Shown here one piece after another: positions 1-9,632 of a DNA stretch of 64,000 nt (position 1 is the first letter of the stretch; each line of letters starts with the position of its first letter). The stretch is from NCBI RefSeq assembly GCF_019599045.1, contig NZ_CP080623.1, forward strand, positions 3,548,262-3,612,261. Reading direction: 5' to 3'. The notes under the pieces were generated by a model. That model had not been told where the DNA came from and did no database searches. It saw only the letters and a list, made by a program, of their open reading frames with translations. The translations under genes and the position numbers were made by a program. This DNA is from Roseovarius sp. SCSIO 43702 (GTDB taxonomy: Bacteria > Pseudomonadota > Alphaproteobacteria > Rhodobacterales > Rhodobacteraceae).

Positions 1-1399
1 TATCCGGCACGCCCCGCGCGGGCGGTGTCTTGCGCGTGGTGAAGGCGTGGGCCAGCGTCTCCATGGCCTCTTCGGAAAACCCGGTGCCGACACGCCCCTT
101 GTAGCGCAGTTCTCCGTCCTCGTGCGTCGCCATCAACAGGGAAGCGAAAGGACGCGTCTTCTTGTCCGAGGGGCTGTAGCCCACGATCACGAATTCCTGC
201 CGGCGTGAGCATTTGACCTTGACCCACGCCTTGCCGCGCTTGCCCCGATAGGGCGCGTCGACGCGTTTCGAAATGATGCCCTCCGCGCCTTCCTTGCAGG
301 CAGCGGCGAAGACCTCGGGTCCATTTCCCAAGACGTGATCGCTTACACGGAGCGCCGCGTCCGGCGCCACACCCGCGAAAAGCTCGGTCAGACGATCGCG
401 GCGGGCCATCTGGTCCAGATCCCGCAGGTCCTCACCATCGACGCGCAGCAGATCGAAGGCAAAATAGACCAACCCGCCTCCGCCTTTGAGCGCCCTTTGC
501 AGGGAGGAAAAGGGCGAGCCCTCGATGCGCGCGGCCATCACTTCGCCGTCGATCAGGGCGGCATCGCAGGGCAGCACGTCGAACGCCTCGGCAAGCGGCG
601 CGAATTTCTCGGTCCAGTCCTTGCCCGACCGCGTATAGAGCCGCGTACCGCCTTTCCCAAGCGCGGCGAGACAGCGATACCCGTCGAACTTGGTCTCGTG
701 GATCCAGCCGTCGCCCTCGGGCGCTTCGTCCACGAGCGTGGCAAGCTGGGGCCTCACGAAGGCGGGGCGTTTGCGGCGCCGATCCGGCCCTTCCGCCTCA
801 GGCTCCTTGGCCGGGGCGCCCTGGGCGATCTCGTCCATGCTGCGGCCGGTCTTGACCGAAGTCGCGAACCCGTCCACCAGCGCGTCGGGATCATCCATCG
901 CGTAATCGTCGCGTTCCTTGATCAGCAGCCAGTTCTCGCGCGTCTCGCCTTCTTTCCCGCGCATCCGCACCAGCGCCCAGCCGCCACGCATCCGCTGGCC
1001 CTGAAGCGTGATCTTGAGCTTGCCCGTCTCCAGCCCCTCGGCCACATCCTCCTGCGGGGTCCAGGTGCCGTCGTCCCAGAGCATGACGGTTCCGCCGCCG
1101 TATTCGCCCTTGGGGATCGTCCCCTCGAAATCGGCATAGTCGAGCGGATGATCCTCGGTCCGCACCGCCAACCGCTTCTCGCCCGGATCTGGGGACGGAC
1201 CTTTCGTCACGGCCCAGCTCAGCAGCACACCCTCCCATTCCAGCCGGAAGTCGAAATGCAGCCGCGAGGCCGCGTGCTTCTGGACGATGAAACGGCGCGT
1301 GCGCCCGCCGGCGGCGGCGATGCGGCCGCGGGGCTCGGCGGTGCGGTCGAAATCGCGTTTGGCGTTGTAGTCCGCCAGACGGTCGGGCGCGCGGGACAT
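1..1399 (-). CDS. ligD: ATP-dependent DNA ligase LigD, partial (3' end off window)
   Basis: Bacterial non-homologous end-joining ligase; seals double-strand breaks with Ku. Reading leftwards from ATG 1399, the first ~170 residues match the LigD 3'-phosphoesterase domain (HFDFRLEW, then DYADFEGTIPKGEYGGG). From ~200 the nucleotidyl-transferase domain follows, with the adenylation motif KFDGYR at ~237 and the later motif EGIISKR. 466 codons are present and the frame is still open at base 1, so the rest of the ligase domain and probably a C-terminal polymerase domain lie outside. The start overlaps the ku stop (TGATG), implying translational coupling. The long plus-strand frame over it is an antisense shadow. 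Confidence 0.93.
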   Translation of the reverse strand, partial: MSRAPDRLADYNAKRDFDRTAEPRGRIAAAGGRTRRFIVQKHAASRLHFDFRLEWEGVLLSWAVTKGPSPDPGEKRLAVRTEDHPLDYADFEGTIPKGEYGGGTVMLWDDGTWTPQEDVAEGLETGKLKITLQGQRMRGGWALVRMRGKEGETRENWLLIKERDDYAMDDPDALVDGFATSVKTGRSMDEIAQGAPAKEPEAEGPDRRRKRPAFVRPQLATLVDEAPEGDGWIHETKFDGYRCLAALGKGGTRLYTRSGKDWTEKFAPLAEAFDVLPCDAALIDGEVMAARIEGSPFSSLQRALKGGGGLVYFAFDLLRVDGEDLRDLDQMARRDRLTELFAGVAPDAALRVSDHVLGNGPEVFAAACKEGAEGIISKRVDAPYRGKRGKAWVKVKCSRRQEFVIVGYSPSDKKTRPFASLLMATHEDGELRYKGRVGTGFSEEAMETLAHAFTTRKTPPARGVPD

Positions 1400-2232
1400 C
1401 ACGATGCCTTCTTGCGGCGCGGCTTCTTCTTGTCGGACGCCTTGGCTTCCTTGAGGCTCTGCTTCAGCGCGCTCATCAGGTCGACCACGTTGTCGCCGCC
1501 ATCCTCGCCCCGCTCGCTTTCGTCGCGGGCGCGCGGCGTCTTCTTGTCCTTCCGCTTGGCCGCGAGAAGCTCGTGAAGCGCCTCGGCGTATTTGTCGGTA
1601 TAGGCGCCCGCGTCGAACGGGGCGCTCTTGCGCTCGATGAGCGAGGTGGCCACCTCGAGCAGATCGGGATCGGCCTCCTCGTCCTCGATATCGGTGAAGA
1701 CGCTGTCCGCCTCGCGCAGCTCGTCCTCGTAGCGCAGCGTCTCCATCAGCAGGCCGTCGCCGCATGGCTTCACGGCGGCGAGGTATTCCTTGCCCCGCAT
1801 CGTCACCTGCCCCAGGCCGACCTTCCCGGCCTTGCGCAGCGCATCGCGCACGACGCGATAGGCATCCTCGGCCAGATCGTCGGCGGCAGTGATGTAGTAG
1901 GGTTTGTCGAAATAGAGCGGGGGTATCTCGCAGGCATCGACGAACTGCACCAGCTCGAATGTCTTTTTCGTCTCGAGCTTGATCGCGTCGATTTCCTCGG
2001 GGTCGATCAGGAGATACTCGTCATCTCCGATCTCGTAGCCCTTCACGATGTCCTCGGCCTTGACCGGACCAACCCCCGGCACGGTCTTCTCGTAGCGCAC
2101 CTTCCTGCCCGAGGGCTCGTGGATCTGACGGAAGGATACCCGTGCGCCCCGCTTGGTCGCGGAGTAGATCTCGACCGGGATCGACACCAACGAAAGCCGC
2201 AACTGGCCCTTCCATAACGCGCGTGGAGCCAT
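1399..2232 (-). CDS. ku: Non-homologous end-joining protein Ku
   Basis: Homodimeric ring protein that binds DNA ends and recruits LigD. The N-terminus (MAPRALWKGQLRLSLVSIPV) and the central ITAADDLAEDAYRVVRDAL and GKEYLAAVKPCGDGLLMETL blocks are typical of the Ku beta-barrel core, and the C-terminal ~45 residues are a Lys-rich tail like the DNA-binding extension seen in many bacterial Ku proteins. An upstream in-frame start would add ten residues, but GGGGAGG lies 8 nt before ATG 2232, so that start is preferred. 277 residues is the normal length. It is directly coupled to ligD. Confidence 0.95.
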   Translation of the reverse strand: MAPRALWKGQLRLSLVSIPVEIYSATKRGARVSFRQIHEPSGRKVRYEKTVPGVGPVKAEDIVKGYEIGDDEYLLIDPEEIDAIKLETKKTFELVQFVDACEIPPLYFDKPYYITAADDLAEDAYRVVRDALRKAGKVGLGQVTMRGKEYLAAVKPCGDGLLMETLRYEDELREADSVFTDIEDEEADPDLLEVATSLIERKSAPFDAGAYTDKYAEALHELLAAKRKDKKTPRARDESERGEDGGDNVVDLMSALKQSLKEAKASDKKKPRRKKAS

Positions 2233-2414
2233 CGGAACATCCTCCCCTCCAAGGTGAACCAAAACGCCCTGCCATCTCTCTGGGTTCCATCAGGGCCCGC
2301 ACACCCGGATACCGACCCGCAGCCTCAGGTCATGAATAGACGAATGGGGCCGAATAGCTCGCCCGTGGTGGGAGCTTTTCCGATGGTCCGGGGGATGTGA
2401 TTTTCGGGAAGTGG

Positions 2415-2488
2415 TGGAGGCGAGTACCGGAATCGAACCGGTGTACACGGATTTGCAATCCGCTGCGTCACCACTCCGCCAACTCGCC
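2415..2488 (-). tRNA. tRNA-Cys (GCA)
   Basis: Read on the minus strand, the 7-bp acceptor stem GGCGAGT/ACTCGCC closes perfectly, the T-arm contains GGTTCGAATCC, and the anticodon loop TTGCAAA gives anticodon GCA. The terminal CCA is encoded. 74 nt including CCA. Confidence 0.97.
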
Positions 2489-2555
2489 TGACCATGCGGT
2501 GATCTTCCACTTATGACAGTCGCGTCTGCGGTGCAAGGGGATTGCGGCGCGGGGT

Positions 2556-4325
2556 CTACCCGGCGAACGCGAGCACCGGGCGGAAGAAGACCACCGCGAG
2601 GCCGGCTACGAGCAGCGCCACGCGAAGCACCGCTGCCTGGCGCCCCACGATCGCCGCCGACATGAGACCGAGACCCACGCCCACCTGCAGCATGGTCACG
2701 AGCGCCGCCAAGGGCGTTTCCTCGAGCCTGATGAGCGAGGGGTTCGCGATCATGGCAAGCGGCACCACATAGAGCCCGAAGCCCAGCGCCATCGCCGTCA
2801 GCGCGACCTTGAGCCAGTTCTCCCCGATCATCCCCGCCGCGATGAAGACCGCGCCGCAAACGGGTGGCGTGATCGTGGACAAGAGCGCGAACCAGAAAAC
2901 GAAGAGATGCGCCTGGAGCGGCTCCAATCCCAGCTCGATCAGCGCAGGCCCGGCGACCGAGACGCAGATCACGTAGGCCGCCGTCGTCGGCACCTCCATC
3001 CCGAGGACAAGGCACGCCACTGCCGTCAGCAGGAGTGCGGGCCAGAGCGCGCCGCCCGATCCCGAGAGGATGAGCGACGTGATCTTGACGCCGAGCCCGG
3101 TGATCGACAGCACCCCGATGATGATCGCGGCGCAGATGATGATGGCCGCGATCATCGACACCTGCCGCGCCGCCGTCAGAAGCGCCGTCTCGACACGCGC
3201 GGCAACGCCGCCCCAGGGTTCCATCCCCTGCGCGTTGAAGAAGAGCAGCGCGAAACAGGCGAAGATCGACAGGCAGGCCGCGTATTGCGGGGTGACCTCG
3301 AGGCCGAACATCCCCCAGAGGAGGATCGCGAAAGGCACTGCGAAGAAGCCCGTGGTGATGATCACGTCGCGCAGCGCGGGCTGGTCACTCTTGTCGACCC
3401 CGCGCAGCGACAGCCGGTTCGCGTATCCGTTCACCCCGATCCACACGGCGGCGAAGTAAAGCACCGCCGGGAGCAACGCCGCTGCCATGATAGATTCGTA
3501 GGGGATGCCGGTCAGTTCCACCATCACGAAGGCGCCCGCCCCCATGAGCGGCGGCATGATCTGCCCGCCCGAGGACGCCACCGCCTCGACCGCCGCCGCC
3601 AGCCGCTTGGGATACCCCAGCCGCGTCATCGCGGGAAGGGTGATGGCCCCCGTCGACGCGACGTTGGCCGAGGCCGAGCCGGAGATGGACCCGAAAAGCG
3701 CCGAAGACAGAACCGACACCTTCGCCGCCCCGCCCTTGAGCCGTCCGGCCGCCGCCGAGGCGAGGTTCATGAACCCCTGTCCGGCCTCACCGGCGTTGAG
3801 CACCGCGCCGAAGATCACGAAGATCGCCACCACGTTCACCGACACGCCCGTGAGGCTGCCCCAGATGCCACCTTCCGCGATCGTGAGCGTGCCTAGGAAG
3901 CTCGGCAGCGGCGTGCCGGAATGGCCGAACTCGCCCGGTATGTGCTGTCCGAACAGCCCATAGAGCAGCGCGAGCGCCGCGACCATGGGCAGGGGCCAGC
4001 CGATCGCCCGCCGCGCGGCCTCGAGCACGACGACGAGCAACACCACCGCGATCCCCGTCTGGAGCGGCCCTTCGAGAAATCCGTATTGATCGGCCAGGCG
4101 GTCATGCGACAAGGCCACCCAGAGCGACGCGGCCACACCCAGCAGGGTGAGCACGAGACCACTCGCCCACATGGCGCGTCCTTGCGCACCCACAAGCAGG
4201 ATCCACGGTAGCGCCAGTGCGAGGTGCAAGGGACGGCTCACGAGGTTCGGGACCAGCCCCGAGAAGACGAGAGCGAGGTGAAACGCGACAAGCGCGAGCG
4301 CCGCCGCAACGGAGATGAGCCGCAT
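2556..4325 (-). CDS. TRAP transporter fused 4TM/12TM permease (TAXI type)
   Basis: Inner-membrane permease of a tripartite ATP-independent periplasmic transporter in which the small (DctQ-like) and large (DctM-like) subunits are fused. 589 residues, nearly all hydrophobic. The large-subunit signatures GSISGSASANVASTGAITLPAM (~210-235) and ASSGGQIMPPLMGAGAF (~250-266), plus the second repeat VLGMEVPTTAAYV and STITPPVCGAVF, are visible. It follows the TAXI solute-binding gene with a 64-nt gap containing a ten-G run. Substrate cannot be read from sequence; TAXI systems often take up small carboxylates or amino acids. Confidence 0.92.
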   Translation of the reverse strand: MRLISVAAALALVAFHLALVFSGLVPNLVSRPLHLALALPWILLVGAQGRAMWASGLVLTLLGVAASLWVALSHDRLADQYGFLEGPLQTGIAVVLLVVVLEAARRAIGWPLPMVAALALLYGLFGQHIPGEFGHSGTPLPSFLGTLTIAEGGIWGSLTGVSVNVVAIFVIFGAVLNAGEAGQGFMNLASAAAGRLKGGAAKVSVLSSALFGSISGSASANVASTGAITLPAMTRLGYPKRLAAAVEAVASSGGQIMPPLMGAGAFVMVELTGIPYESIMAAALLPAVLYFAAVWIGVNGYANRLSLRGVDKSDQPALRDVIITTGFFAVPFAILLWGMFGLEVTPQYAACLSIFACFALLFFNAQGMEPWGGVAARVETALLTAARQVSMIAAIIICAAIIIGVLSITGLGVKITSLILSGSGGALWPALLLTAVACLVLGMEVPTTAAYVICVSVAGPALIELGLEPLQAHLFVFWFALLSTITPPVCGAVFIAAGMIGENWLKVALTAMALGFGLYVVPLAMIANPSLIRLEETPLAALVTMLQVGVGLGLMSAAIVGRQAAVLRVALLVAGLAVVFFRPVLAFAG

Positions 4326-4343
4326 CGTCTTACCTCGATCCCC

Positions 4344-4353
4344 GGGGGGGGGG
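4344..4353. repeat. Homopolymer run of ten G
   Basis: A C3-G10 tract sits in the short gap between the TAXI binding-protein gene (stop 4390) and the permease (start 4325), just upstream of the permease start on the minus strand. It could alter mRNA structure or be length-variable; no coding frame crosses it. Confidence 0.9.
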
Positions 4354-4389
4354 TGGCGCCGGGACCAGGTGATCCGGCGCCCGCCCGCG

Positions 4390-5340
4390 TCACTTCTGCG
4401 CGTCGCTCAGCTCGAAGCCGGCCTCTTCGTAATAGCGCACCGCGCCGGGATGGATCTTGCCTTCGATCGTGTCCATCAGGTTTCGATCGACCGCAAGCCA
4501 CCACGCCGCGCTCTGCCCCATCTTCTCGCGCTCTTCCCAGAACGTCCTGGTGAGCTCATAGGCCACGTCGTCGCTCATCTTCGTGGTGGTATAGGCGACC
4601 ACGGGCAGCGACGTCGTGACGATATCGGCGTCTTGCCCCGTATAGGTGCCCGCCGGGATCACGATGCGTGTGCGGCCCGTCTCGGCGATCTGCTCGTCGT
4701 CGAGCGACAGGATGGTAACGCCCATCGACGCCGCCGCCTCGATCACGTTCGGCGCGGGGTAGGAGCCGGCGGTCACGAACCCGTCGATCCGGCCGTTCTT
4801 CATCGCATCGACCGCGTTGGAAAGCTCGACCTCGGCCAGTTCGACCTTGTCATCGAGGCCGAAAAGCTCAAGGTATTTCGCCCCTTCCTTCGCGCCGAAG
4901 GATCCCTTGCCCAAGAGGAGGGTCTTGCCCTCCATCCCGGCGAAATCGGTGACGCCGCTATCCTCGGACATGACGAAATGCATGGTGAGCGACGGGATCG
5001 GGAAAAGCGCGCGGATCTCGTCGAAGGCCGGATCGCCCTTGCCCTCGAACATGGCCTTCCCTTCCTGCGCGAGGCGCACCAGCGCGGGGGGCGTGGTGAA
5101 GACGTAATCGGCGCCGCGGGCGCGCACCTCCATCACGTTCTGCACCGATCCCTGGCTTTCCTCGACCGTGACGATGATGTCGCCATCGGTGCCGGCCTTC
5201 ATCGCCTCGGCGATCTGCACGCCCATCTGGTAGTAGGAACTGCTCGATTTCGCGGACTTGTAGGTCACGCGCTCCTCGGCGGCGGCGGTCGTGGCCAGTG
5301 CGGCCATCGCGACGCCCATCAGGATATGTCTCATCTTCAT
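4390..5340 (-). CDS. TAXI family TRAP transporter solute-binding protein
   Basis: Periplasmic ligand-capture protein for the adjacent fused TRAP permease. Residues 1-22 (MKMRHILMGVAMAALATTAAA) form a Sec signal peptide. The mature protein starts EERVTYKSAKSSSSYYQMGVQ, matching TAXI binding proteins, and contains the usual GKTLLLGKGSFGAKEGAK stretch. An in-frame ATG 66 nt upstream exists, but GGGAGG lies 6 nt before ATG 5340 and that start gives a clean signal peptide. 316 residues is the normal size. Gene order binding protein then permease is standard. Confidence 0.93.
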   Translation of the reverse strand: MKMRHILMGVAMAALATTAAAEERVTYKSAKSSSSYYQMGVQIAEAMKAGTDGDIIVTVEESQGSVQNVMEVRARGADYVFTTPPALVRLAQEGKAMFEGKGDPAFDEIRALFPIPSLTMHFVMSEDSGVTDFAGMEGKTLLLGKGSFGAKEGAKYLELFGLDDKVELAEVELSNAVDAMKNGRIDGFVTAGSYPAPNVIEAAASMGVTILSLDDEQIAETGRTRIVIPAGTYTGQDADIVTTSLPVVAYTTTKMSDDVAYELTRTFWEEREKMGQSAAWWLAVDRNLMDTIEGKIHPGAVRYYEEAGFELSDAQK

Positions 5341-5431
5341 GTCGGTCCTCCCGGCGAAGGGCGCCCCCTGTCGCTCGCGGGTGGCGCCGAATTCTACTGG
5401 GATCATCTTGTCCGGCTTGCGGGGCCAAAGG

Positions 5432-6940
5432 TCAACCGCCCCGGCGCGCCTTGCCCGTGTAGGTCAGCGCCCAGCGCTCGATAAGCGCCTGCTGCAGCCG
5501 CTTCGCCCGTTTGTTCCAGCTTCGCGATCCCGGCGCGGTGGTCTGGGTCGCCCGGTCGATCCCGGCGCGTGTCTTCTCGTCGGCGGCGAAAATCGCGAAG
5601 GCGAGGACCGTGCCGTCCTGGGCCGTTGCATATCCCGCGAGCGCGCTGACGAAGATGAGTGTGCCGGTCTTGGCCTGTACCTTGACCGGATGCGTCGGGT
5701 CCGGACTGCCGTCGGCATTCCGTAACGGGATATCCTTGAGGATCGGCCCGATCTCGCCCTCCCGATGCGCGCGTGCCAGAGCCCGCGCAAGGCCAGTGGG
5801 AGTCACGCGACTTCGATCGCCCAGACCCGAGTGATCCACGAAGATCGCTGCATCGCTCAAGCCAAGCTCCTCGCGCGCCCAGGCGGTCATCTCGGCGCCC
5901 GACGAGGCGAGCGAACCGACGTCGCCCACCCGCTTCCCGGTGGCGGCGAGGCCCACCAACTCGGCGGTGATGTTGGTCGAGTACTTGAGCATGTCGCGCA
6001 GGATGCCGCGCAACTCCTCGCTCTCATGGGTGACGAGCGCGGTGCCCTCGGGCTCCGCCTCCGGCTCCGGCCCGCGCTCGAGCGTGATGCCCTGCGCGCG
6101 CGCGAAATACTGGAAGACCTCGGCCGAGTAGTTCGCCGGATGCCGCGTCGGAAGCCAGCGTGACCCACCTCCGCCCAGCGCGCCCCGCGCGACGGTCCAA
6201 TTGTCGTGATCGCCGCCATTCGCATAAGTGTAGACCGGCATCTCGCGGCCCACGACGCGCATCCGCGCCATGCGCACCTCGGGGCGATACTTGGCCGAGC
6301 GCGCATCCATCGTGACGGTATAGTCGCTCCCCTGCCGCTTCCACTCGAAATGCACACGGTTGAAGTTGAGGTTCAGCCCCGAAACCGCCGGGTTGTAGCC
6401 CACGTGATCGGGCTGTGTCGTGTCGATCTCGGGCGCGTAGGGAAGCGCGCCGGACCAGGTGCGGAACCGCCCCGTGACCGACCGTATCCCCGCCGCCTTG
6501 AGATCGGCCGCCATCTGGGCGAGCGCGTTGGTGTCGAGCGTCGGATCGCCCCCACCCGCCAGCACCAGGTCACCCTCGATCACCCCGTCCACGATCGGCC
6601 CCGCCGCGATGAGCCGCGTGCGGAAACGGTGGTTCGGTCCCAGCACCTTCAGCGCATAGAGCGCCGTCACCACCTTTGCGACACTTGCAGGTGGCAAGCC
6701 CTCCTCGCCGGCCCGTGTCTCCAGAAGCCCGCCGGTTTCCACGTCGACCACGGCGAAACCAACCCGCCCGCCAAGCTTTGCCTCACGGATGAGCGTTGCG
6801 GCCTCGGGCGCCTCGACCTTGCCGAGCGTATCCGGGCGTGCCCGTGGGCGCAGCGATGTCGCGGGGGCATCTGCCAGCGCCCCGGTCGCCACGGCCGAAA
6901 GCGCGGATGAAAGAAAAGCACGTCGCGTGAAACTCGTCAT
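5432..6940 (-). CDS. dacB: D-alanyl-D-alanine carboxypeptidase/endopeptidase (PBP4, DacB)
   Basis: Class C penicillin-binding protein acting on periplasmic peptidoglycan. All three active-site motifs are present: SVAK (S86, K89), STN (321-323) and KTG (424-426). The N-terminus MTSFTRRAFLSSALSAVATG has a twin-arginine-like pattern (TRRAFL) before a hydrophobic segment, suggesting Tat export. 502 residues fits the family, including the large insertion between the first two motifs. It lies 67 nt downstream of nadD on the same strand and upstream of the TRAP genes. Confidence 0.93.
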   Translation of the reverse strand: MTSFTRRAFLSSALSAVATGALADAPATSLRPRARPDTLGKVEAPEAATLIREAKLGGRVGFAVVDVETGGLLETRAGEEGLPPASVAKVVTALYALKVLGPNHRFRTRLIAAGPIVDGVIEGDLVLAGGGDPTLDTNALAQMAADLKAAGIRSVTGRFRTWSGALPYAPEIDTTQPDHVGYNPAVSGLNLNFNRVHFEWKRQGSDYTVTMDARSAKYRPEVRMARMRVVGREMPVYTYANGGDHDNWTVARGALGGGGSRWLPTRHPANYSAEVFQYFARAQGITLERGPEPEAEPEGTALVTHESEELRGILRDMLKYSTNITAELVGLAATGKRVGDVGSLASSGAEMTAWAREELGLSDAAIFVDHSGLGDRSRVTPTGLARALARAHREGEIGPILKDIPLRNADGSPDPTHPVKVQAKTGTLIFVSALAGYATAQDGTVLAFAIFAADEKTRAGIDRATQTTAPGSRSWNKRAKRLQQALIERWALTYTGKARRGG

Positions 6941-7007
6941 GGAGAGGAGTTAATCGCAGCAATCCGTCCGCGACAAGGGATCATCCGCGCAATCCCGCGT
7001 CACTCCG

Positions 7008-7613
7008 TCACGGCCATGACCCGGTCGCCCGAAGCCGGGTCGAGGACTGCGCCACCATCGGCACGTTGACGAAGCACCACGCGGGCGCCTCTGCGCGCGG
7101 CAACGCTTGGCTCATCGAGGCGGGCCACCGCGCGTGGCGATAGGTGCGTGCGGCGACCGATCGGAGCGCGCCTTGCCGCGCGCCGGGTCGCGCCATCACC
7201 CCGACCGGCACCGTCTCCATGATCCATTGCCAATCGCGCCATTCGTGGAACTGCGCGAGGTTGTCGGCGCCCATGAGCCAGACGAATCGCACCCGCGGCC
7301 TCAACGCGATGAGCGCGGAAAGGGTTCGTGCAGTATAGCGGGTGGCAAGCTGCGCCTCGAGATCGGTTACGTGAACACGGGGGTGATCCATCATCGCACG
7401 CGCCGCCGCCATCCGCTGGTCGAACGGCGCAGGGCCGTGCGCCTTCAGCGGATTGCCCGGGCTGACGAGCCACCACACCTGATCGACGTCGAATCGCTTC
7501 AGCGCCTCGCGCGTGATGTTCACGTGCCCCTCGTGCGGCGGATCGAAGGAGCCGCCGAGAAGGCCCACGCTCCGGTCCGGGCCTATGATCGGCAATGAAA
7601 CGTCGCTCTGCAC
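7008..7613 (-). CDS. nadD: Nicotinate-nucleotide adenylyltransferase NadD
   Basis: Converts nicotinate mononucleotide to deamido-NAD in NAD synthesis. The nucleotidyltransferase signature [12 protein letters not shown] is at residues 20-31, followed by [11 protein letters not shown] and [16 protein letters not shown], all characteristic of NadD. The frame stays open far upstream, but no ATG lies near the conserved N-terminus. GTG 7613, with AGGGGG 7 nt before it, gives 201 residues, the usual length; TTG 7616 is the alternative. The C-terminus ends [15 protein letters not shown], the normal substrate-binding tail. Confidence 0.9.
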   Translation of the reverse strand: MQSDVSLPIIGPDRSVGLLGGSFDPPHEGHVNITREALKRFDVDQVWWLVSPGNPLKAHGPAPFDQRMAAARAMMDHPRVHVTDLEAQLATRYTARTLSALIALRPRVRFVWLMGADNLAQFHEWRDWQWIMETVPVGVMARPGARQGALRSVAARTYRHARWPASMSQALPRAEAPAWCFVNVPMVAQSSTRLRATGSWP

Positions 7614-7686
7614 CAAGGGACCCCCTGTCACGGACGCACGCGGAAGCGCGCCACGCTTAACGCTGTGTAAAGTATTCGGCCACGGA

Positions 7687-9588
7687 ATGTTAATCCATCG
7701 CGCGCATACTGCACGGACCGACAACGGAAATCTGCGGGTGCGGCGCTTGGCACGGGACGAAACGGAACACGCAGGACACCGATTGCGGCTTCCCCCCGGT
7801 CTTAGCTGCGATCGACCCCTGCCGGAACTCGTGCTCGAACAGGTGAGGGACGGGGTCGGCGTTCTGGACATGCGTGGGCGGATCAAGTGGATGAACGCGG
7901 CACTCGAGCGGATGATCGGCTATTCCCTGGACGAGGTGGCCGGCCACAATCCCGAGGAATTCCTGCTGCCTCCCGAGCGTCGCCGACCCCCCGAGATGCT
8001 GGCCACGTTTCGCTATGATCCCGACACCACGCTCTTTCGCCGCTACCGTGTGGCCGAACACATGCGCCGCGACGGCACACGCTACTGGAACCAGCAAACC
8101 CATGCGCTCATTGATCTCGGGCCCGATCCCGATGACAAGCTCGTCGTTGTCGCCTGCCGCGACATCACCGATCAGGTCCGGACAGAGGCCGCGCTGCACC
8201 AAGCCAAGGACGAGCTTGAACATGCGGCGTTTCATGATGATCTGACCGGCCTTGCCAATCGCAAGCGGCTCTCGACCTACATGCGGTCCGAGGCGGTGTG
8301 CGACTTCCTCCGCAAGGGTCAGATCGGCGTTCTGCAAATCGACCTCGACAAGTTCAAGGAGGTGAATGACACGCTGGGCCACGCCGCGGGCGACGCGACG
8401 CTCAGGCACGTGGCCGACGGGCTGAGGCGCAATGCCGGTCCCGACGATCTGGTCTGTCGCACCGGCGGGGACGAGTTCCTGCTCATCTGCGCGCGCGTCG
8501 CCTCGCAGGAAGCGTTGATGGCCCGCGCCGAACTCGTGCTGAATGACATTTCGAGGCCGCTGGAATGGCAGGATCAGAAGATCATGATCGGCATCTCCAT
8601 CGGCGCCAGCATGCCTGTCTCCGATACCGTGACGGGCGAGGCATTGATCCAGCAGGCGGATCAGGCGCTCTACTCTGCCAAGGCCGGCGGCCGGGGCCAC
8701 GTTGCCTTTTATTCCGAAGCGATGGGGCGCCGCTACCGCGCGCAGCAGGAGCTCGCCACCGACCTGCGCCGCGCGGTCGAGGAAAACCAGTTCGAAGTTT
8801 TCCTCCAGCCCCAACTGCGCCTCGCCGACGATGCGATCACGGGGTGCGAGGCACTCATTCGCTGGCGCCACCCCGAAAAGGGCCTGCTCAGCCCTGGCCA
8901 CTTTCTTGAAGAGGCTCGCCGCTCCCAGCTTCTCGCGGATATCGACTACATCTCCATGACCCTCTCGCTCGACGCGCTCAAGGCGCTTGATGATGCGGGC
9001 CATCGGGACATGACTCTCTCGCTCAATGTCTCGAGCCCGATCCTCGCGGACGAGAACTATCCCGGCATGCTCGACTGGGCGCTCCAGTCTCGCGGCCTCG
9101 CCCCGTCACGTATCTGCGTCGAGATACTCGAGACCACGATCCTCGACGGCGGGGATATCGACGTGGTCGCCGCGGTCGAACGGTTGCGCAAGCTCGGTGT
9201 CCAGGTGGCGCTCGACGATTTCGGCACGGGCTACGCGGGTCTTGCGCATATGTCCGCGTTCGAGATCGACGCGATCAAGCTCGACTTCTCGATGGTCCGG
9301 CGGCTGGGGGATGATCCACGCACCCGCGTCATCACCCGGTCGATCATCCGCCTCTGCCGGCTCCTGGGGATGGAGGTGGTCGCCGAAGGGGTCGAGACCA
9401 CCGAGCAGCTCGACATACTGCGCCGCGCAGGCTGCCCCTGCATTCAGGGCTACGGGCTGGCGCGGCCCATGCCGGTGACCGACCTCATCGCCTGGCTCGA
9501 CGCCCACTTGCCGCTCGGCTCGCCGCTGTGCTTTCCGGCCCGTTCCGACGCCGCGCCGCCCATTGCCCCCACCGCCCACGCCCGCTAA
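7687..9588 (+). CDS. PAS-GGDEF-EAL cyclic-di-GMP turnover protein
   Basis: Signalling protein that can make and/or degrade cyclic di-GMP. A PAS domain (~40-165; [24 protein letters not shown]) precedes a GGDEF domain with an intact GGDEF active site near residue 260 and an EAL domain (EAL at ~388, then [21 protein letters not shown]), so phosphodiesterase residues look intact. The RxxD inhibitory site before GGDEF is absent (GPDD in its place). No transmembrane segment is seen, so it is probably cytosolic. The start ATG 7687 lacks a strong Shine-Dalgarno; longer in-frame starts would run into divergent nadD. A terminator follows at once. Confidence 0.9.
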   Translation: MLIHRAHTARTDNGNLRVRRLARDETEHAGHRLRLPPGLSCDRPLPELVLEQVRDGVGVLDMRGRIKWMNAALERMIGYSLDEVAGHNPEEFLLPPERRRPPEMLATFRYDPDTTLFRRYRVAEHMRRDGTRYWNQQTHALIDLGPDPDDKLVVVACRDITDQVRTEAALHQAKDELEHAAFHDDLTGLANRKRLSTYMRSEAVCDFLRKGQIGVLQIDLDKFKEVNDTLGHAAGDATLRHVADGLRRNAGPDDLVCRTGGDEFLLICARVASQEALMARAELVLNDISRPLEWQDQKIMIGISIGASMPVSDTVTGEALIQQADQALYSAKAGGRGHVAFYSEAMGRRYRAQQELATDLRRAVEENQFEVFLQPQLRLADDAITGCEALIRWRHPEKGLLSPGHFLEEARRSQLLADIDYISMTLSLDALKALDDAGHRDMTLSLNVSSPILADENYPGMLDWALQSRGLAPSRICVEILETTILDGGDIDVVAAVERLRKLGVQVALDDFGTGYAGLAHMSAFEIDAIKLDFSMVRRLGDDPRTRVITRSIIRLCRLLGMEVVAEGVETTEQLDILRRAGCPCIQGYGLARPMPVTDLIAWLDAHLPLGSPLCFPARSDAAPPIAPTAHAR

Positions 9589-9593
9589 ACACG

Positions 9594-9614
9594 GCCCGCG
9601 AACGCGGGCTTTTT
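9594..9614 (+). terminator. Intrinsic terminator after the GGDEF-EAL gene
   Basis: A 7-bp perfect stem GCCCGCG/CGCGGGC with a two-base loop is followed by five T, beginning 6 nt after the stop codon. It separates this gene from ettA, whose ribosome-binding site starts only a few bases later. Confidence 0.8.
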
Positions 9615-9632
9615 CCAGGACGGAGCGGTATC

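Noticed and set aside
335-1576. 413-codon plus-strand frame over ligD
   Set aside because: Antisense shadow of the ligD/ku genes, whose minus-strand frames carry all family motifs.
2907-3896. 329-codon plus-strand frame over the TRAP permease
   Set aside because: Arg/His/Asp-rich shadow with no conserved pattern; the opposite strand encodes a clear 12-TM protein.
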